Positions 34,193-48,500 of a DNA stretch of 64,000 nt are shown in pieces. Location of the stretch: the NCBI GenBank assembly GCA_903813345.2, contig CAIIXF020000009.1:26758740-26822739 (forward strand). Direction: 5' to 3'. The position numbers and the translations under genes were made by a program. Positions within the stretch are counted from its first letter, which is position 1. The number at the start of each line of letters is the position of its first letter. Under the pieces are notes generated by a model. The model was given only the letters and a program-made list of their open reading frames with translations, did not search any database and was not told the origin of the DNA. The DNA comes from Owenia fusiformis (Eukaryota > Annelida > Polychaeta > Sabellida > Oweniidae).

Positions 34193-37100
34193 ATATCATG
34201 ATGAATATTGGAGAGCCCATTTACATTAAGTGTTGGGTTATAACAAGGCAGACAATTAATATGTAATACACATTTACTATTGTACACAATGAGGTGAGCT
34301 TAAAAATTTTATTTTAGGGTTCATATCAAGATGCATCACTAAAGATGATCTTATACTATCCTCTGACAAATGTCCAATCTCAGACATTGCAAAATTCAAC
34401 AATTGTAAGGACCGAGGGTCTGCAATAGAAGTCTATATCTTAGATGAACTGAAGCAACTTACTCCAGTCCATGCTGTGTTCTTAGATGATGACTATGAAG
34501 CTGTGATCAAGGTGTTGGATAACTGGAAGGTTTTTGTGGAGCAACATGACTTGGAATGTGGGCTATTAGAGGGAGTGAAGTTACATAAGCTGCCACTGTC
34601 ATATATCATATATGTAAACTTGAGATTGTAGACAATGCATTGGTAGATCAATTGTACATGTTGAATGCAATTTCGCTACTCCCCACTTTCTAAATGTCCA
34701 TATTACTCAGAATATTGATTTTCCATTTCAGGAGTGTTCTGATGGGGTTGCTGGAAGGTTCAAAGTGTCTGTTCCCAAGGACAAGAGTATTGACTTCACT
34801 GCCACCTGTTGGGAGGAACTAGAGAATCACAGTTGTTTTGATTTAATTGAGATTTTGCGAATGTGTCAGCAAAAACATGCAGCTATAAACATTCAAGTGC
34901 AGTCGGATGGTTATATCAGATTTGAAATGATTTTACGTCACTAGGACATGTAGGACAGGACATAAAAATTAATGAAACTCCATATTAGGTCTGTATATCA
35001 CTCTACTATACCTTGCATTTGGTGTTCATGAGCAACTTATTTGGCTTATCAGTAATGATAATGTGATTATCGGATGGTTTATCGGATGACTGTTAGATGT
35101 TAATAAGGTACATTTTTACTTTCAAAAATATATTAAACAATTCAATTAGACAAACAGAGTATCTTATGCATTTCTAGGGGTTAGGTATAGTAGGGTGTAT
35201 ATAAGTACAGCCATATTGAATGGACTGGATATTACATGTAATTTGCAGTAGTTACTGGCACAGTTGGCATTGTTTTTTTGCAACAAAAACTGAAACCGAC
35301 GGACTTTATCTTAAAGATTATGCAGCAAAAATACAGTACAATGTGTATACATGTATGTATATGAATGTGTATAGTTTTACAATATGAATCCCTCATTAAT
35401 CATTTGCGCAGGACAAACAATTAATTTAGATATGTTAAAGTCATTTTGTTTATATTTTGACTGATTTACAATAAATTAGGACATGGTGAAGTAAAAGTTG
35501 CATGGCCTGAAAATGTTATCCATGAGGGCATAATTTCCAGTTTTTGAAAATATGTATGGAGCTTTTTGTGTAAATACATCCCCAATCTGCCCTGTACAGC
35601 GATGTACAGTTTTATTCTAGTATCACCTGTTTTGAACAGCGTAGAGTACTGTTTTTACAGCGCTGTACGGGACTTTACATGAAAATAAGTTTTAAATCTA
35701 AAAAAGTATGGCAAATTGATCCTTTACATGACATGCATGATGGCTAAAGTAGTTTTTAGGCAATGACCTAAATGACGGATATCTCATATATAAGAACTGA
35801 ACATAAATTTATAATAATGATATCATTTTTATTCTGTTTTATAATTATATACAGTACAGCACATAGGATACATGTATTTCCATGGAATGTGTACAGTTTG
35901 ATAATAAAACTGAAACTGTCAGGGAATACTTTGATTTTTGCTACATTACAGTCAATCTGTTAATGCATTTTTTGTTATGGATAAAATATTATATTTACAT
36001 AACGCTATTTACACTAAATAAACAAAAGGTCATTTATTTTATACATGTTATAAGGTAAAAATGAATGCCAAATACAATCTGTACTGTCTCAGTATTAAAA
36101 TGCCAGACTTTATATTAAAAGAAGTACCGTAATAAATGACTGAAAATGCACAAAACGCAAACACTTTTTATGTCAAGTACTGTATGTAAAAACTTCTATA
36201 TGAAGCATAAGGCTGGCTGTCAAAATATCGCTATATCAATGGTCAAATAATGCGGTATGCAGGACACATTAGACTAAATTAAACCATTGGATTACAATGT
36301 CCATTTTCTTGCCCTTTGATGCCCAGCAGCCTTGAATGATTGGTACAGACCATGTGATGTATGAGTTTTTTTTCAACTCAAACTTTGATATTGATTGAAA
36401 GGTAGTTTTTCAACACAGTTCAGATAAATTAATACAACATGGTATCATTAATGAATTGATTAGTTTCACGCCTGACGTGACACTGAACTATATATATTAA
36501 ATTTTTTTATATCACTTGTAAAAATATTTTCTTTTGGAAAATGATAATCCAAAAATTGCACACAGCCCAGAATGGCACAATTCAAACAAAGAAATGTGTT
36601 TTTCAACTAACTACATGTACATCAAATTCTATTTTGAAAACTTAAACCTCTGTAAAGGTGAAAAACTTTGATTCCACTTAACATGCTCCACTCAAGCGGT
36701 CAGTTTAAGATTAAGTCAAAGGGTCACTGGACTGTGAAATATATTCCACTTACTGAGGTGTTCACCTTATAGATGTGTTCAACTTGACAGATTATAATGT
36801 ATTTCAATATGTTGTAAGGTTTTTGAAAATGGGGCTCATGGGAAATTGAAAGTCAAACAGCCTCTTCAAAAGATCCCAGATTTTTGATTTTTTGGCATGT
36901 ATCTCTTATTCACGTACATTGATAGGCAACTCCATGTGGGAAAGGAAGGAGCTACCATACAGGAACAATTTTTGGAAAAATCAGGATTGAAATGTTTTGT
37001 AGATGAAATATCTAGAATGTTCATGTAACAAGGATAGCTAGCTGCACATAGACCTGATGCAATACAAACGAACCAACTATTTACCCTCCCATTTATATTA

Positions 37101-37382
37101 CAATCTCATAGATGGCATTCCGACAAAGCTAACATAGACTCACTTCCAATGTTGGAGATATATGTACATAGATATGATAGATATCTCGATTTCTTGGTTT
37201 ATATTACACAGTACAGTAAAACCTGTCTAATCTGAACGCCATTGGGACTGCCTTAACGTGTTTAGATTAGGAGGTGCTCACATTTCAAGGTTTTTGCATT
37301 TGCGAGATTCCAGATTCTGAAGAAATGTGAGCCCTTTCTCAGTACATATATATAGTTCATTTGACAACATAGCTTTACTGCA
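34193..37382. repeat. Segmental tandem duplication, copy B
   Basis: Second copy of 30418-33877, separated from it by about 315 bp of unique sequence. It carries scattered substitutions, small indels and a deletion of about 34 bp at 34600 that removes an exon-intron junction. Confidence 0.92.
34318..34944 (+). pseudogene. Duplicate terminal exons of the fusion gene, splice donor lost
   Basis: The first duplicate exon keeps its TTTTAG acceptor (exon from 34318) and an open frame through an in-frame 3-nt deletion. The deletion that removed the donor and the end of the exon makes it read on for about 13 foreign codons to a TAG at 34629-34631. The second duplicate exon, 34732-34944, keeps acceptor, frame, length (213 nt) and stop codon. 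The pair could be a dead copy, or an alternative 3' end if exon 30256 splices to 34318 or directly to 34732; splicing to 34732 would break phase. Confidence 0.75.
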
Positions 37383-37710
37383 TTTCAGAAATTTGAAACA
37401 AACTATCTATTCATGCTCGAAAGCCCTATTATAATTGAGACCATTCACGTTTTTTCCCTAAGTTTTGATATCATAACAATATTTGAGCAATTTTGTATGA
37501 AACATGTGAAATTTTATAAAAAGTGTTCAGATTAGACAGGTTAATTTTTCAAATATGACCGTTCACTGTTCAAATTGAGAGGTGTTCACATTTCAATTTT
37601 TTTAACATGGGAGTCAATGAATGGAAAATATGGGACGAAAAAAGTGTTCAGATTGGGAGGTGTTTGGATTAGCCAGGTGTTCAGATATACAGGTTCAACT
37701 GTAATACAGT
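37205..37710. mobile_element. Palindromic MITE-like element with CAGTAAAACCTG ends
   Basis: The left end ACAGTAAAACCTGTCTAATC is answered at the right by GATATACAGGTTCAACTGTA. Inner pairs include GAGGTGCTCACATTTCAAGG and related GAGGTGTTCACATTTCAA blocks. Copy A of the segmental duplication (33716-33877) keeps only the left part, so the duplication border falls inside this element. Confidence 0.6.
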
Positions 37711-37788
37711 AGCAATGTAACTTCATTTCTTCAACTTCTACTTTATGTATTCTCATTTTAACATCCCATTCCCAAGCAACTCTTTATA

Positions 37789-37860
37789 CAGAGTGACCCA
37801 AAAATAGAACACACAAATCTTGAATAAAGGCTTATGGTTCTGTATTTTTGGGTCACCCTG
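37789..37860. mobile_element. 72-bp mini-MITE
   Basis: CAGAGTGACCCAAAAATA at the left pairs with TATTTTTGGGTCACCCTG at the right. It is flanked by TATA on the left. The structure is like the 49019-49088 copy. There is too little internal sequence for coding. Confidence 0.75.
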
Positions 37861-39531
37861 TTGTAACTATTGTACATTATTATATGGTGGACACTAGATG
37901 CCCACAATGGAGAACACCGTACACCAGAAACCATCTCAGTATTGTAGTTGGGGAGGTCAGCAATCAGCATGGTTACAAAAGCTCATTAGTCCCACATATT
38001 AATGCATTCATTGAATTCATTCTATTTAAAATTATCAAACTTTACATATATACAATATCCATGTATATATTTGTACAGCACATGAATGACAATATCTTCT
38101 TAAAAACTAGTATTTCATAGCCGTTTTAACACCTTTTCATCTTATTTCTCTCAATTTAGATTTGCCTCCAAATTTCTACTTTATTTGACATTGGTGCCGT
38201 GGCTAGCATGATAGTTCTTTCAATTTATCACATTCTATAACTTGTAATGGTCATGAGAACGATCATGTATGGTGTATACTATTCTCTTTGGATCTAACAG
38301 AAAGATGGCGTTTTGGTCAGTGAATTTATCTACAGTCGGTAGGCCTACAGCCATGACAGCAAAATTCTCCAATCTGAACAGAGCTTTAAGATCAGTGATA
38401 CAGTATAAAATTATAAAACTTAAAATTGTCAAAAAATTTCACCTTGAAGTGGTTAACAGTAACAGAAGAACATTTAATTTGACTTCTGTTATCACAGGTA
38501 AATGATACATGTATTCAAAAACATATATCTAAGAGTTTATCATCATGATAGACTATGACATCTCGTTTCTTCTCAGCATTGAGATTGTGAAATAAAGATA
38601 ATATGAGCATCAAGAATGGAACTTAACCCCTTGACAATTTATTCCTGGGCAACTCAACTATCTGTGTCGAGCTGTACAATTACCTATCAAAGCACCCCTT
38701 GTAAAGAGTTGAACTCACGCCTCCAAAAAGTACTTTATGTATTCTCATTTTAACATCACATTCCTGGGCAACTCAACCATCTGTGTCGAGTTGTCCAATT
38801 AACTATCCAAGTATCCTTTTATGTAAAGAGTTTAACTCACATATTTAAACAGTACTTTATATATCCTCATTCTAATGAAATAAAAATAGCTCTTCGATCT
38901 TGCCTTACCAATATGAAGCTTCAGATATCAGTATGTGCCACCAGAATCTGTTAAACCAGGACAATGTCATCTACCAAACAGGTATGTTGTACCTACCATT
39001 ATTTTCTACATTCATTTCATTTCCCAATGAAATACCACACTTATCAGTATCAAAACTGTAATAATTGTTATCCTCAGAGGGTAGGATTTTAATAATAATC
39101 TCAGGGTTGTATGGTGAAATTGCCTTAACAGTTTAAAAGTAAGCATTTCATACAATGTTTGCTTTTTAAGATATTGACCATTTCAAAAACTTCTTAAAAC
39201 AAATTGAAAATTAAAAAAAAAGTCTACATATGATTATGAAAAATATCATTAAAAATATATCAGTAATTCAAATTTGCCAGGATTATTATGAAGATTATCA
39301 AAATGGTTATGAATCTCACGATTGTTATCCCAATGAGAATATAAAATACAATTTACTTCAACTTCTTCATGTCTTGGAGATGTCTTAAATTCAGTAAAAG
39401 CAAGGGTCAATGTTGGAGAATATCATATATTTCTTCTTTTATATCTTTTACTTCAAGAAACTGTCTATAAATATCTTTTATTTTCATGACTGAAAAGGCA
39501 AGGGTCAATTTCAGAGTACTAATTCTTCTTT
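37861..39531. other. Intergenic between duplication block and RUFY-type gene
   Basis: No supported exon. An imperfect direct repeat of about 115 bp (around CTTTATGTATTCTCATTTTA and GGGCAACTCAAC.ATCTGTGT) occurs near 38638-38760 and 38725-38880. A minus-strand AATAAA at 39477-39482 sits 50 nt past the RUFY-type stop. Confidence 0.5.
39477..39482 (-). terminator. Probable poly(A) signal of the RUFY-type gene
   Basis: TTTATT on the plus strand reads AATAAA on the minus strand, 50 nt downstream of the TAA stop at 39532. Confidence 0.5.
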
Positions 39532-42500
39532 TTAATTTTTAGCAGAGTATCTCTCGAGCAAGCTAGTGTGGCAAGCATCACAGACACGTACTGGTTTGGC
39601 AGAGGAGGGGAGGGGCATCTTGTTGTCGGAACATTCATTACAGAACACTTGGCCACAGTTCCTACAATGGTGCTGCAAAATATGACAATGAACAATATTA
39701 GAGGGATAAGTATCTGTAACTCAAAACAAAATATTTTCAACTTAATATAATGATAAAGACCTTCTTTTTGTAATTATCATTGATTGCAAAAATCTTTTAT
39801 TTTTAGTCATTTATTTTGTTGTGTTATCAGTCCAGAATGTAAAAATTTATGAAACCAAATTAACAAAGTCTGGTATCTCCTGTTGTCTTGGATACCATCC
39901 AAAATACTCCTAGTGAGTATCCTAGTGATTATAACTATTTCTTTTAAGACATTATCTACTTACTTTCCGCCTGGAAACTGAGAATTGTTTAGTGCACTGC
40001 ATACAACTGTTCACTTCTTTATCATCTGTCCATGCAGCTTCTTTCACAGCTTGTTGGGCCTCCCTCAAATCCTCAACTTTTAACTTTGACCTGGAACATA
40101 CAGATCCATCTTCACTCAAATATAATACCTTCTTTGAAAGTTACAACATGTTTCATTATTTAAAAATCTTCAGGGAATAACAGTAAAATACAGTAAAGGA
40201 AAATACTACCATTACTATAGTAATTTATACAAATAATAATGGTATCATACAAATAAAAGACCATAGTAACTATAACTATGGTAAAGTGTTCAATGTTTAT
40301 ATTATGAAAAAATCTAAGCATTCAATGAAGGTTTAAACACTTGTATAAAATGCAACTCCATTTGTAACCTTTCGTGTACATCCTCATTTCATTTTATAGA
40401 ACGGAAAAACATTAAACTGTCCTCTACCACACACATCTAGGTGGGCGCTAACAGATATAGATATAGCATATACAAAATTACACAACCATACGGAGCTAGA
40501 ATAAGGTAGTATTTGTGAAATAAGTAAACAAGGCATTAACATGCAAAATGTCACCACCTGCCATTTGAAACTCAGATCTCCATTTTTGAACTCTGATAGC
40601 TTACCACTGGACTCAGAACATTGTAACAAAAATATGTAAGAAAATATCTTACTCGCTAAGATGTGAGCCTAGTTCTGAAAGGGCGGACTCTTGGTCATGA
40701 CAGGTCTGTTGAAGCCTTTGGTGTTGTTGCTGAAGCTCCTTATAATTCTAAAAAAAAGTTTAAATCATAACATTAAACCCTCAATCACATTTGCTCTGCA
40801 GCCGTAGCTTCACAATATCGGTATCAAACTGCTTACCCCTATATTTTATGCTGCATATTTCTCGATGTTGGGAAGCTAGGATGATACAGTTGATCAGTTA
40901 TGACTGAGGGTAAAGAATCTTTCAAAAAGAGTCATAGCTTCAGTCATTCAAATAATAAGATTCAGTGTTGAAGTCTTTCAACCAATCATATTCCTTGTAC
41001 TAGATTTTTCAAGCAATCAAATTCAATGTTACATAGTCTTCAAGCCAATCACATTCTGATTAATACTACATCTCTAAACGAATCAAGTTCAGCGTACATT
41101 CTTTCAATCAATCAAGACTGTAAATTCTTCATTATGTACTTCAGTGTCCAATTTTTGTATTTCATTCCATAAAAGCTTAAATAAAGGCTACAATGCAGGC
41201 CCATAGTTTTCAAAATCATCCAGTCTTTCACCATTCTGAGCACTTTTTAAGTAATATTGGGCCAAAGTTGTCGATTGTGAACCTCAATGGAATTTTTTGA
41301 AAAGTGAAACCCCTTTGGCATAACCTTGCTACAGGCATGTACCTGAAGACAGATCCAAATGATGAGAGTTTCAGGTAAATTATTTTGTAAGTGTTGATCA
41401 AACTTGATATAAGGAACTTCACACAAACCTTTTGAACCTCCACCATTTTTTGTATTTCGTTATGTGTCTGGGCAACCTTTTCTTTCTCTTGTTCTAAGTT
41501 TTTTTGAAGCGTCCCCCTCCATTCACGCTCTATCTTCAAATCTGTTTCTAATGCTGACCTAAAGATAAAAGATAAATATTACTTCAGATGGACAGTTCAA
41601 TTTTGATACAGGACAGACATCATAGATTATATATTTAAGATAATGTGAATTAAAATATAAGTCAATTTGTTATCTTAATGCAAGTGTGAGCATGGGCTCT
41701 ATCAGGTGGTAGAGCCCATGGTGTGAGGAATAATCTAAATCAAAATCTTTATCTAAAAAATCATTGAAAACTGAGATGTCAAAAAGTTCTTGGGTCTTAT
41801 TCAGTGCAGAATATTTATCTTTTGGACATAAACCCCCCTCTTAATGTATGAACTCCAACTCCCATAGCAAGAAACTCCAATAAATTTAATCTGATTTTTA
41901 CTTTTTAGCATCTTTTTCTGCCAAATATTGACCCAGCTTTCTCGCAGTTTCCTCAGCGGCAAATTTGTCTGACTCTGACTGCTTCAATCTGGAAAATTAA
42001 AGGTAAAGATAAAATTTTTAAAAAGTTCTTTCTTAACATTTCACCATTGCCTGCCATTTGTTACAGATGCCGAACTCTGAATGCCGAACACCAAATTCCA
42101 ACCACTGGACACCGCCCACAAAAAGTTGGAGACTGATCTTACAATATTACAATAATGTCATTTCGAAGGGCAATAAGATGTAGCAAAGGTATACGCATTG
42201 AACGTTATCTCATTTCCCAGTGAAAATTGCAGGGCGTTAATGCATTATTGGTCCGACACTATGACCCGTCACTTTGACATCACATATTGCTCAGGTCGAT
42301 ATAGTAAAATAAATGCCTTCTAAACTAGCACTTATACCCCTAGAACATGCCCGGCAGGGTAGTAATAATAGTACAATAACATTTCTCACTGACATAAATA
42401 AAAACATTATTCCCAAAATTGAAACAACATTATACTAGAAAAAGCATTGTAGAATATATGCATGGACTTCATTTTGAGCTTTTGGTTGATTCTTATTAGC

Positions 42501-45500
42501 TAAGGAAGACTGTTTTTATCTAACTTGTTAATTGAAAGCCCATAATTAAATACATTGAGGGTTGTTTTGAAAAATTAATGAATCAGTATATATATACATA
42601 GGTATAGCCAGGGGGTTGCGATGATCGCATCCCCCCCCCACCCCTATTAATATCAACATGCACCAAATAACTTTATACACCTAAATAATTAAAAAGATTT
42701 ATGTGATAAATGAAATACATGTACATATATATTTTTAGATTGTTTGTTGCTTGTTGTGCTAATTTTACAGAGCAACAAACAAAACAAGAGTGAGTTCTTG
42801 ATAAAAAAAAAATTGTACTTAAACAGTGGCGTAGGAACAATGTACGTCAATATGCCAATACGTAGTATTTGAAAGTGAGTTCTTCTATGTTCTTCAGTCA
42901 TATTTTCTCATTGCGAGTTTAAAATAACTGGTTTGTGATCTCGAGCACACCAAGGAAATGTTTTTTGACACATGTACACTGCTCCAAATACATTAAAAAA
43001 TTCACCTAAATGATGAAGAGGATCTTGCCACTTTGAGAAAAGACCAAGAAAAATGGACTTGGTTCCATAAAACTAAATTGTTTTCATGTACCTCAGACCT
43101 GCAAACAAACCATTTCATGAGGGACATATTGTAAAAGTTTGGTTTTTCCTTCTTAAAACATTCAACTGTCTTCCTGTTTGAGTAATATTCTGTCAACTAT
43201 TTGACATCATTTTTCTTTATATCAATACTATTTCCTTAAATCTACATTGTCGTCGTGCACAATGCAGGATGAAATCAGACAAGAAGTATTACATGACAAA
43301 TAATACATGTGTCTATTTTAATTATTTAAAAAGACTAAACACACTTTAGGGACGCATTAATTGACGTTTGTTATAAGACGATTGTTATCTGGAATATAGT
43401 TTTACCGATGTGAAAATTTGTCATCTGTATTGTTTTCGAGAAAAAATTTTGATTCAGAAAAGTGAAATGAGTTCTGGCGAGTTTTCAAAGATCGGCATTC
43501 CATCTTGATTTTAAATGATGAAAAACATTATAACCACATAAATAGAAAGCTGGTCATGATGTTTTACAAACTTTTTTTATTTTTTTTTTATTTCTCTATT
43601 CAAACTTGAAAAGGACAATAATTGAAAAACAGTTCATCTATGTTTTACAAACATGAAAAAGATATTTTGATATAGAAGTTTTGACAAACTTTTGTAAATT
43701 ATTTTGCATAGTGTTGAATTTACACCTTCCTATGCCCCTGTTAAACAAAAAACACCTCTGAATAGGTTCCTATTTATTTGACTTAATAGGTGGAATTACA
43801 CCTACGATGTAAAAGCGCTTTTTAAAATCCTATCGGGTTTCGACCCGCCTTTAGAGTCAGGTGTAATCACGATCGCGGATTTAGAAAAGCGCTTTTGTAA
43901 TCCTCCCAGACCCCTAGTCATTAAAAACCGCTTTCACACCCAAAGGCGGTTTAACGTGTAGGTGTAATACCGATTGGTTTTCAAGGCGCTTTAACTCGAT
44001 TTTACACTGAACGAAAACTATATTTGCGCATGAGCATCAAGCATGTTATTGATTTCCGGTGTGGAGGAAACTTCAAAAAACAAAATTCAAATATTGCGCA
44101 AAACTCAATCAAATCACCAAAATGTCGAAACAAAGTAGAATTTATTGGGACCACGTCAATACTGAGCGTATGCTTTCGATTAAAATATAAAAAATGATAA
44201 AATAACGGACGAAATTACCCCTTCTTTCAGTTATACGCCCAGGGCTTATATACGAGAAATTCCGGTACTATTGTAGATTGGGGAAGGCGGGGGGAGGGGA
44301 TGATTGAATAGTTGAAATTACCTCTCTACAATGAAGTCAAAAAAATGACGAGATCTTTGTCTTGTCCACATTGTTCGTTCCTGTCCCATATTACCAAGGA
44401 TGCCAAACAGCCCCAACAAAAGTACCATCTTCATTTTACTGGATCTCTCTTGGATCTCTCCTAACGACCGAGCTTCTCTCTTTGCGCTCTTGTGCATTGT
44501 TTTCCATGCTTTCTTTAGCACATATTTGTTAACGCCAGAGGTAGATTGAATACGATTTAAGAAAAAAAGGAACATACAGTATCGGATCATTTTGAATCTC
44601 CAGAGATGGCGCTACGGTTGAAAGTGTATATCTAAATAGCAGATTTTGATGCAAATGCGATGGTTGATGGCAAATTTTTGTCTTAAATCAGTCTAAAAGC
44701 GCTTTAGAAAAATCAAGTGTAATCACGAAAAGTTGTCTTCAAGGCGCTTTTAAAATTCTGGTGTAATTAGGATTGCGGTTTTCTAGCCTACGTTACCCAA
44801 AACGCCTTGAAAACGCCTTTAGCCATGAAATAGGTGTAATTCCACTAATTATGTTCAACTAGAAAACAGCAACTATTAATAACTCATGAACCTGAAATAT
44901 ATCACAATATCACATCAACTGTTAAAACCCTCGATTGGAACATAGATAGCCATAAATCAATGAAATCTCATATTACAACCAGTTCGAGGTTTGAGTAGTT
45001 AGTTTGGATTTTCAGGGGCACAAATCAGGAAAAGGAAACACATCATCAACTTTAAATATAAATTAATTTCAGTAAATATAGCCACACTTTAGCAAGGTAT
45101 CTGAGGGTCAGGCAATATTGCAATTTATTATATACCCAATATGTAACACTAATCCTGATTGGTCAATACCTAGTCACGTGTTCCGAAATAGATTTACTAT
45201 TTCCCTCGGAAAGTTATATTCCCTCAAATGTGACGTCAGCGGGAATATACATTTGAACTATTGCCCGCTGACGTCACGATTGCAACTTCTATTACCCTTG
45301 GAAACATCTGCGCATCATCACTGCGCAGACGAAAAACAGAAAAATGGAGGATGAGCACAAACACAAATCAACTCCGTTCACCATGACAGACGTGCGTGAA
45401 CGATACAGTATAAGCAACGTGTATAAAGTTCCCTAAGCTCAATACGTCTGTGTAATTTCAAGTATTATGATAATCTATTCCGCGTGTTAAACGCGATTGA

Positions 45501-48500
45501 ATTTGTCAAGTGGGAGTCTCAGAGGCAAAAATTTCTGTTGAGCATCTGATGACGTCACAGCTTATAATGCTAACAATGGACCCGGGAAGGGGGCTTTCTA
45601 AGCCTTTTTGGCCTTCGCAGAGGAAACGGGACAAGAGTCAGTATAGGGTATATAATAAAACAAATAGTGACTGCCTAATTTCGAGCAATAGTGTAAATGA
45701 TTTCCCCTTGGGAATATCCTCTAAAATGTACTATTCCCTCAGCCTGCGGCTTCGGGAATAGTACATTGTAGAGGATATTCCCTCGGGGAAATAATTTACA
45801 CTATTGCCCTCAATGGCAGTCACTATTTGTATACTATTCTAAAATGCTTTTCATTTGAATGTAAAAAATTGACAGAAATTCTAAATGGGACAATGTGGGG
45901 AAAATATATATTTACACTGCCAAAACTTCAAACAAATACACTGTTATGCTAATTCCTGTGGTTGGAAATGAAAAAATCTAAGATTTTTGCAAAGGATTTA
46001 CATAATTTTCCCTAATATTTTCTTTGCATAGATCTATTTTAACCAATACACATCTTTTCACTAATTAATATGAAGGAAATCTATCCACTAGTATTTGAGT
46101 CATTTTCTGGATGGATGGATAGACTGATGGATGGAGGGAGGGATGTATTTGAATATTCCAAATCAGCTTCATTCATTGATAAAATTTTACTTGCAATTTG
46201 GGAACCCCCTATGCTCAGATTCTTCTTTTCATTCTACATTCAATTTAAATTTTACCACCAATCATAACGAGAACTGATGAAATTGTACTTAAACTCCCCC
46301 TAGGCCCCTTGCGTGTCGCCTTTAGGAGTTTGATTCATTACTTCATTCCAAGAATACTGTAGTTTCACAAATTTAAAGTGGAGTAAATCTATATTTAGGG
46401 CTTAACATCTCCAAAAATAGATAGCTGAATATTTAGGTTACATAGTTACAACAATCAATTCCCTTGAGTATGCACTAGAAAGTATCATTCTCCTAACTTG
46501 TGAAACACATTTTTCATTTTCATAAGGATACAGCGATCATTTTTACTGAATTGTTCTATTTTGCATTAATACATAATAACAATTATAAAGCCGATATGGA
46601 AATAAATGTGTGGCCATTCACAAGAAAAAAATCAAAAGTGTCTGATACTAGTGGTTGGAAGACTGACTCATGTACTCGAGTTTTACTCGCATTTGTCCTA
46701 AAAATCAATTGATCGAGTTGAAAACTTGAACTCGCGATTTGAAATGTTTACCAAAAATTATTTTTCACTCGTTTTCACCTTACCTTGACTCGCGATTCGT
46801 CTCTCCTATTCGCAATTTCCATGCTTATAGTTGTAATGTTCTGCTTAATCTGTATAGAAAACAACTTATTTTCTATTTAATGCCATGTGCGGAAGACAAA
46901 CATACTCGAATTTATTCTGCGTTCGTTATTTTTATGCAAAAGTTTCATTTCCGGTTTGATGCATTCTGGGAATATCCAACAGCCGGGAATTTTAAAATAT
47001 TTGTCTACCGCGGTGCATCCTGGAACTTTCTGGATTGACGAAGTTTGTTTTCACTATTTATTCGATAAGTTTTACTATCTATAGGGGACTAGGGGTGAAC
47101 TTTAACGATCTACGAGGGTTGTCCCAGAAGTAATGCACTATATGCTCTAACTTTCTTTAATATTCTTTAATTCAGCTGAAATTTTGTGTATATAACAATT
47201 GAAGTTTTATCTATTATATCCTGAAGTTTCAGCATCCAACATTAATATTAAGTCTTAATATGGTTGCTATAACAACATGGGGGTAGGGGTGGGCGGGGCA
47301 GGTACCAATTTTTCTAATTATGAAAAGATCTAAAGTGTTATTTTATTAATATTTCTTTCCTTTAAATGGTCAAAATGTTTGGGAAATTGTTAAAATTATT
47401 CAGCATGATGTTAACCAAGTACGAATAATGACATTTAGCAATACCACATTTCAATAGTCTCGAATTCAAATACAGCCACAGTCAAGAAATTGCAAAAATA
47501 GCTGCAATTCTCACCTGATAACAGAAGGCCTTGCGTTTGGTGGCCTAATTTCATACTTCACTTGGACTCACAGCCACGCAAAACAATGCTACCATGAAGA
47601 AAGTATATATGGAGTATATACCAGATAGAAGTACAATTATGGGGTGGCAGAAGAGATTTAAAAGAGACGATTTGACCCTGTATGATAACTCCAAACATGG
47701 GAGGCAAAAACTCCACAGTCACAGTGGAAGAAATTGCCGAGAGTGTTTGACCTGACAGGGATCAAAAGTACATAACATGCAAAGGGCAATATTTTGAGAA
47801 AATGTGAAATGGGACACTGTGCAATATACATCCGTTAAATCTTGGATGTTCTCATAGTAATTTAGTATCTTAAAATGTATTTTTGAGTATACTTCTTATA
47901 GCTACACAAATGGTATTTGTTGATTAATTATTTCATATTTTCAATTTTTTATTCCTTTTGACGTGACTGTATAACCTGCCCCGCCCTACCCAAACTCACC
48001 AACTTGATTTTATTTTAACATCAATATAGTTTTATCAGTCAACATGAAAATTTGTAGAATAATCAAAATGTATCTAAGGAACATTTACTGAAAATTTCAT
48101 GGAAAAATATCAATTATTGATAAAGTTAGAGCATATAGTGCATTACTTCTGGGACAACCCTCGTATAGGGATGTGCAATACGATTTAGACAATAAAAAGT
48201 ATAGAGGCACTTGAAAGACTTGATCAAATTGATGAATTCTGCCGCTACTTCGGAAACTGAAACCGGAAGTAACTCAACTAAGTCAAATCGCGATTATAAT
48301 CGTGGTTTTTCATGGCCCACTCGAGTGGAGATTTTCAGGCGAGTCCGACCACTATCTGATACCCACTTAATATTTCATAAAAATTATACACTGGTGAATT
48401 GTGCAATTAATATTGATAATGAAGAATACATGTATGTTCATCAGATATCTTTCATCAGAATTATAAATGACTCAAACATGAACACAGGCATGTTTGGGTT

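Noticed and set aside
38269-38505. 78-residue plus-strand frame
   Set aside because: No recognisable family and no splice context; consistent with chance in intergenic DNA.
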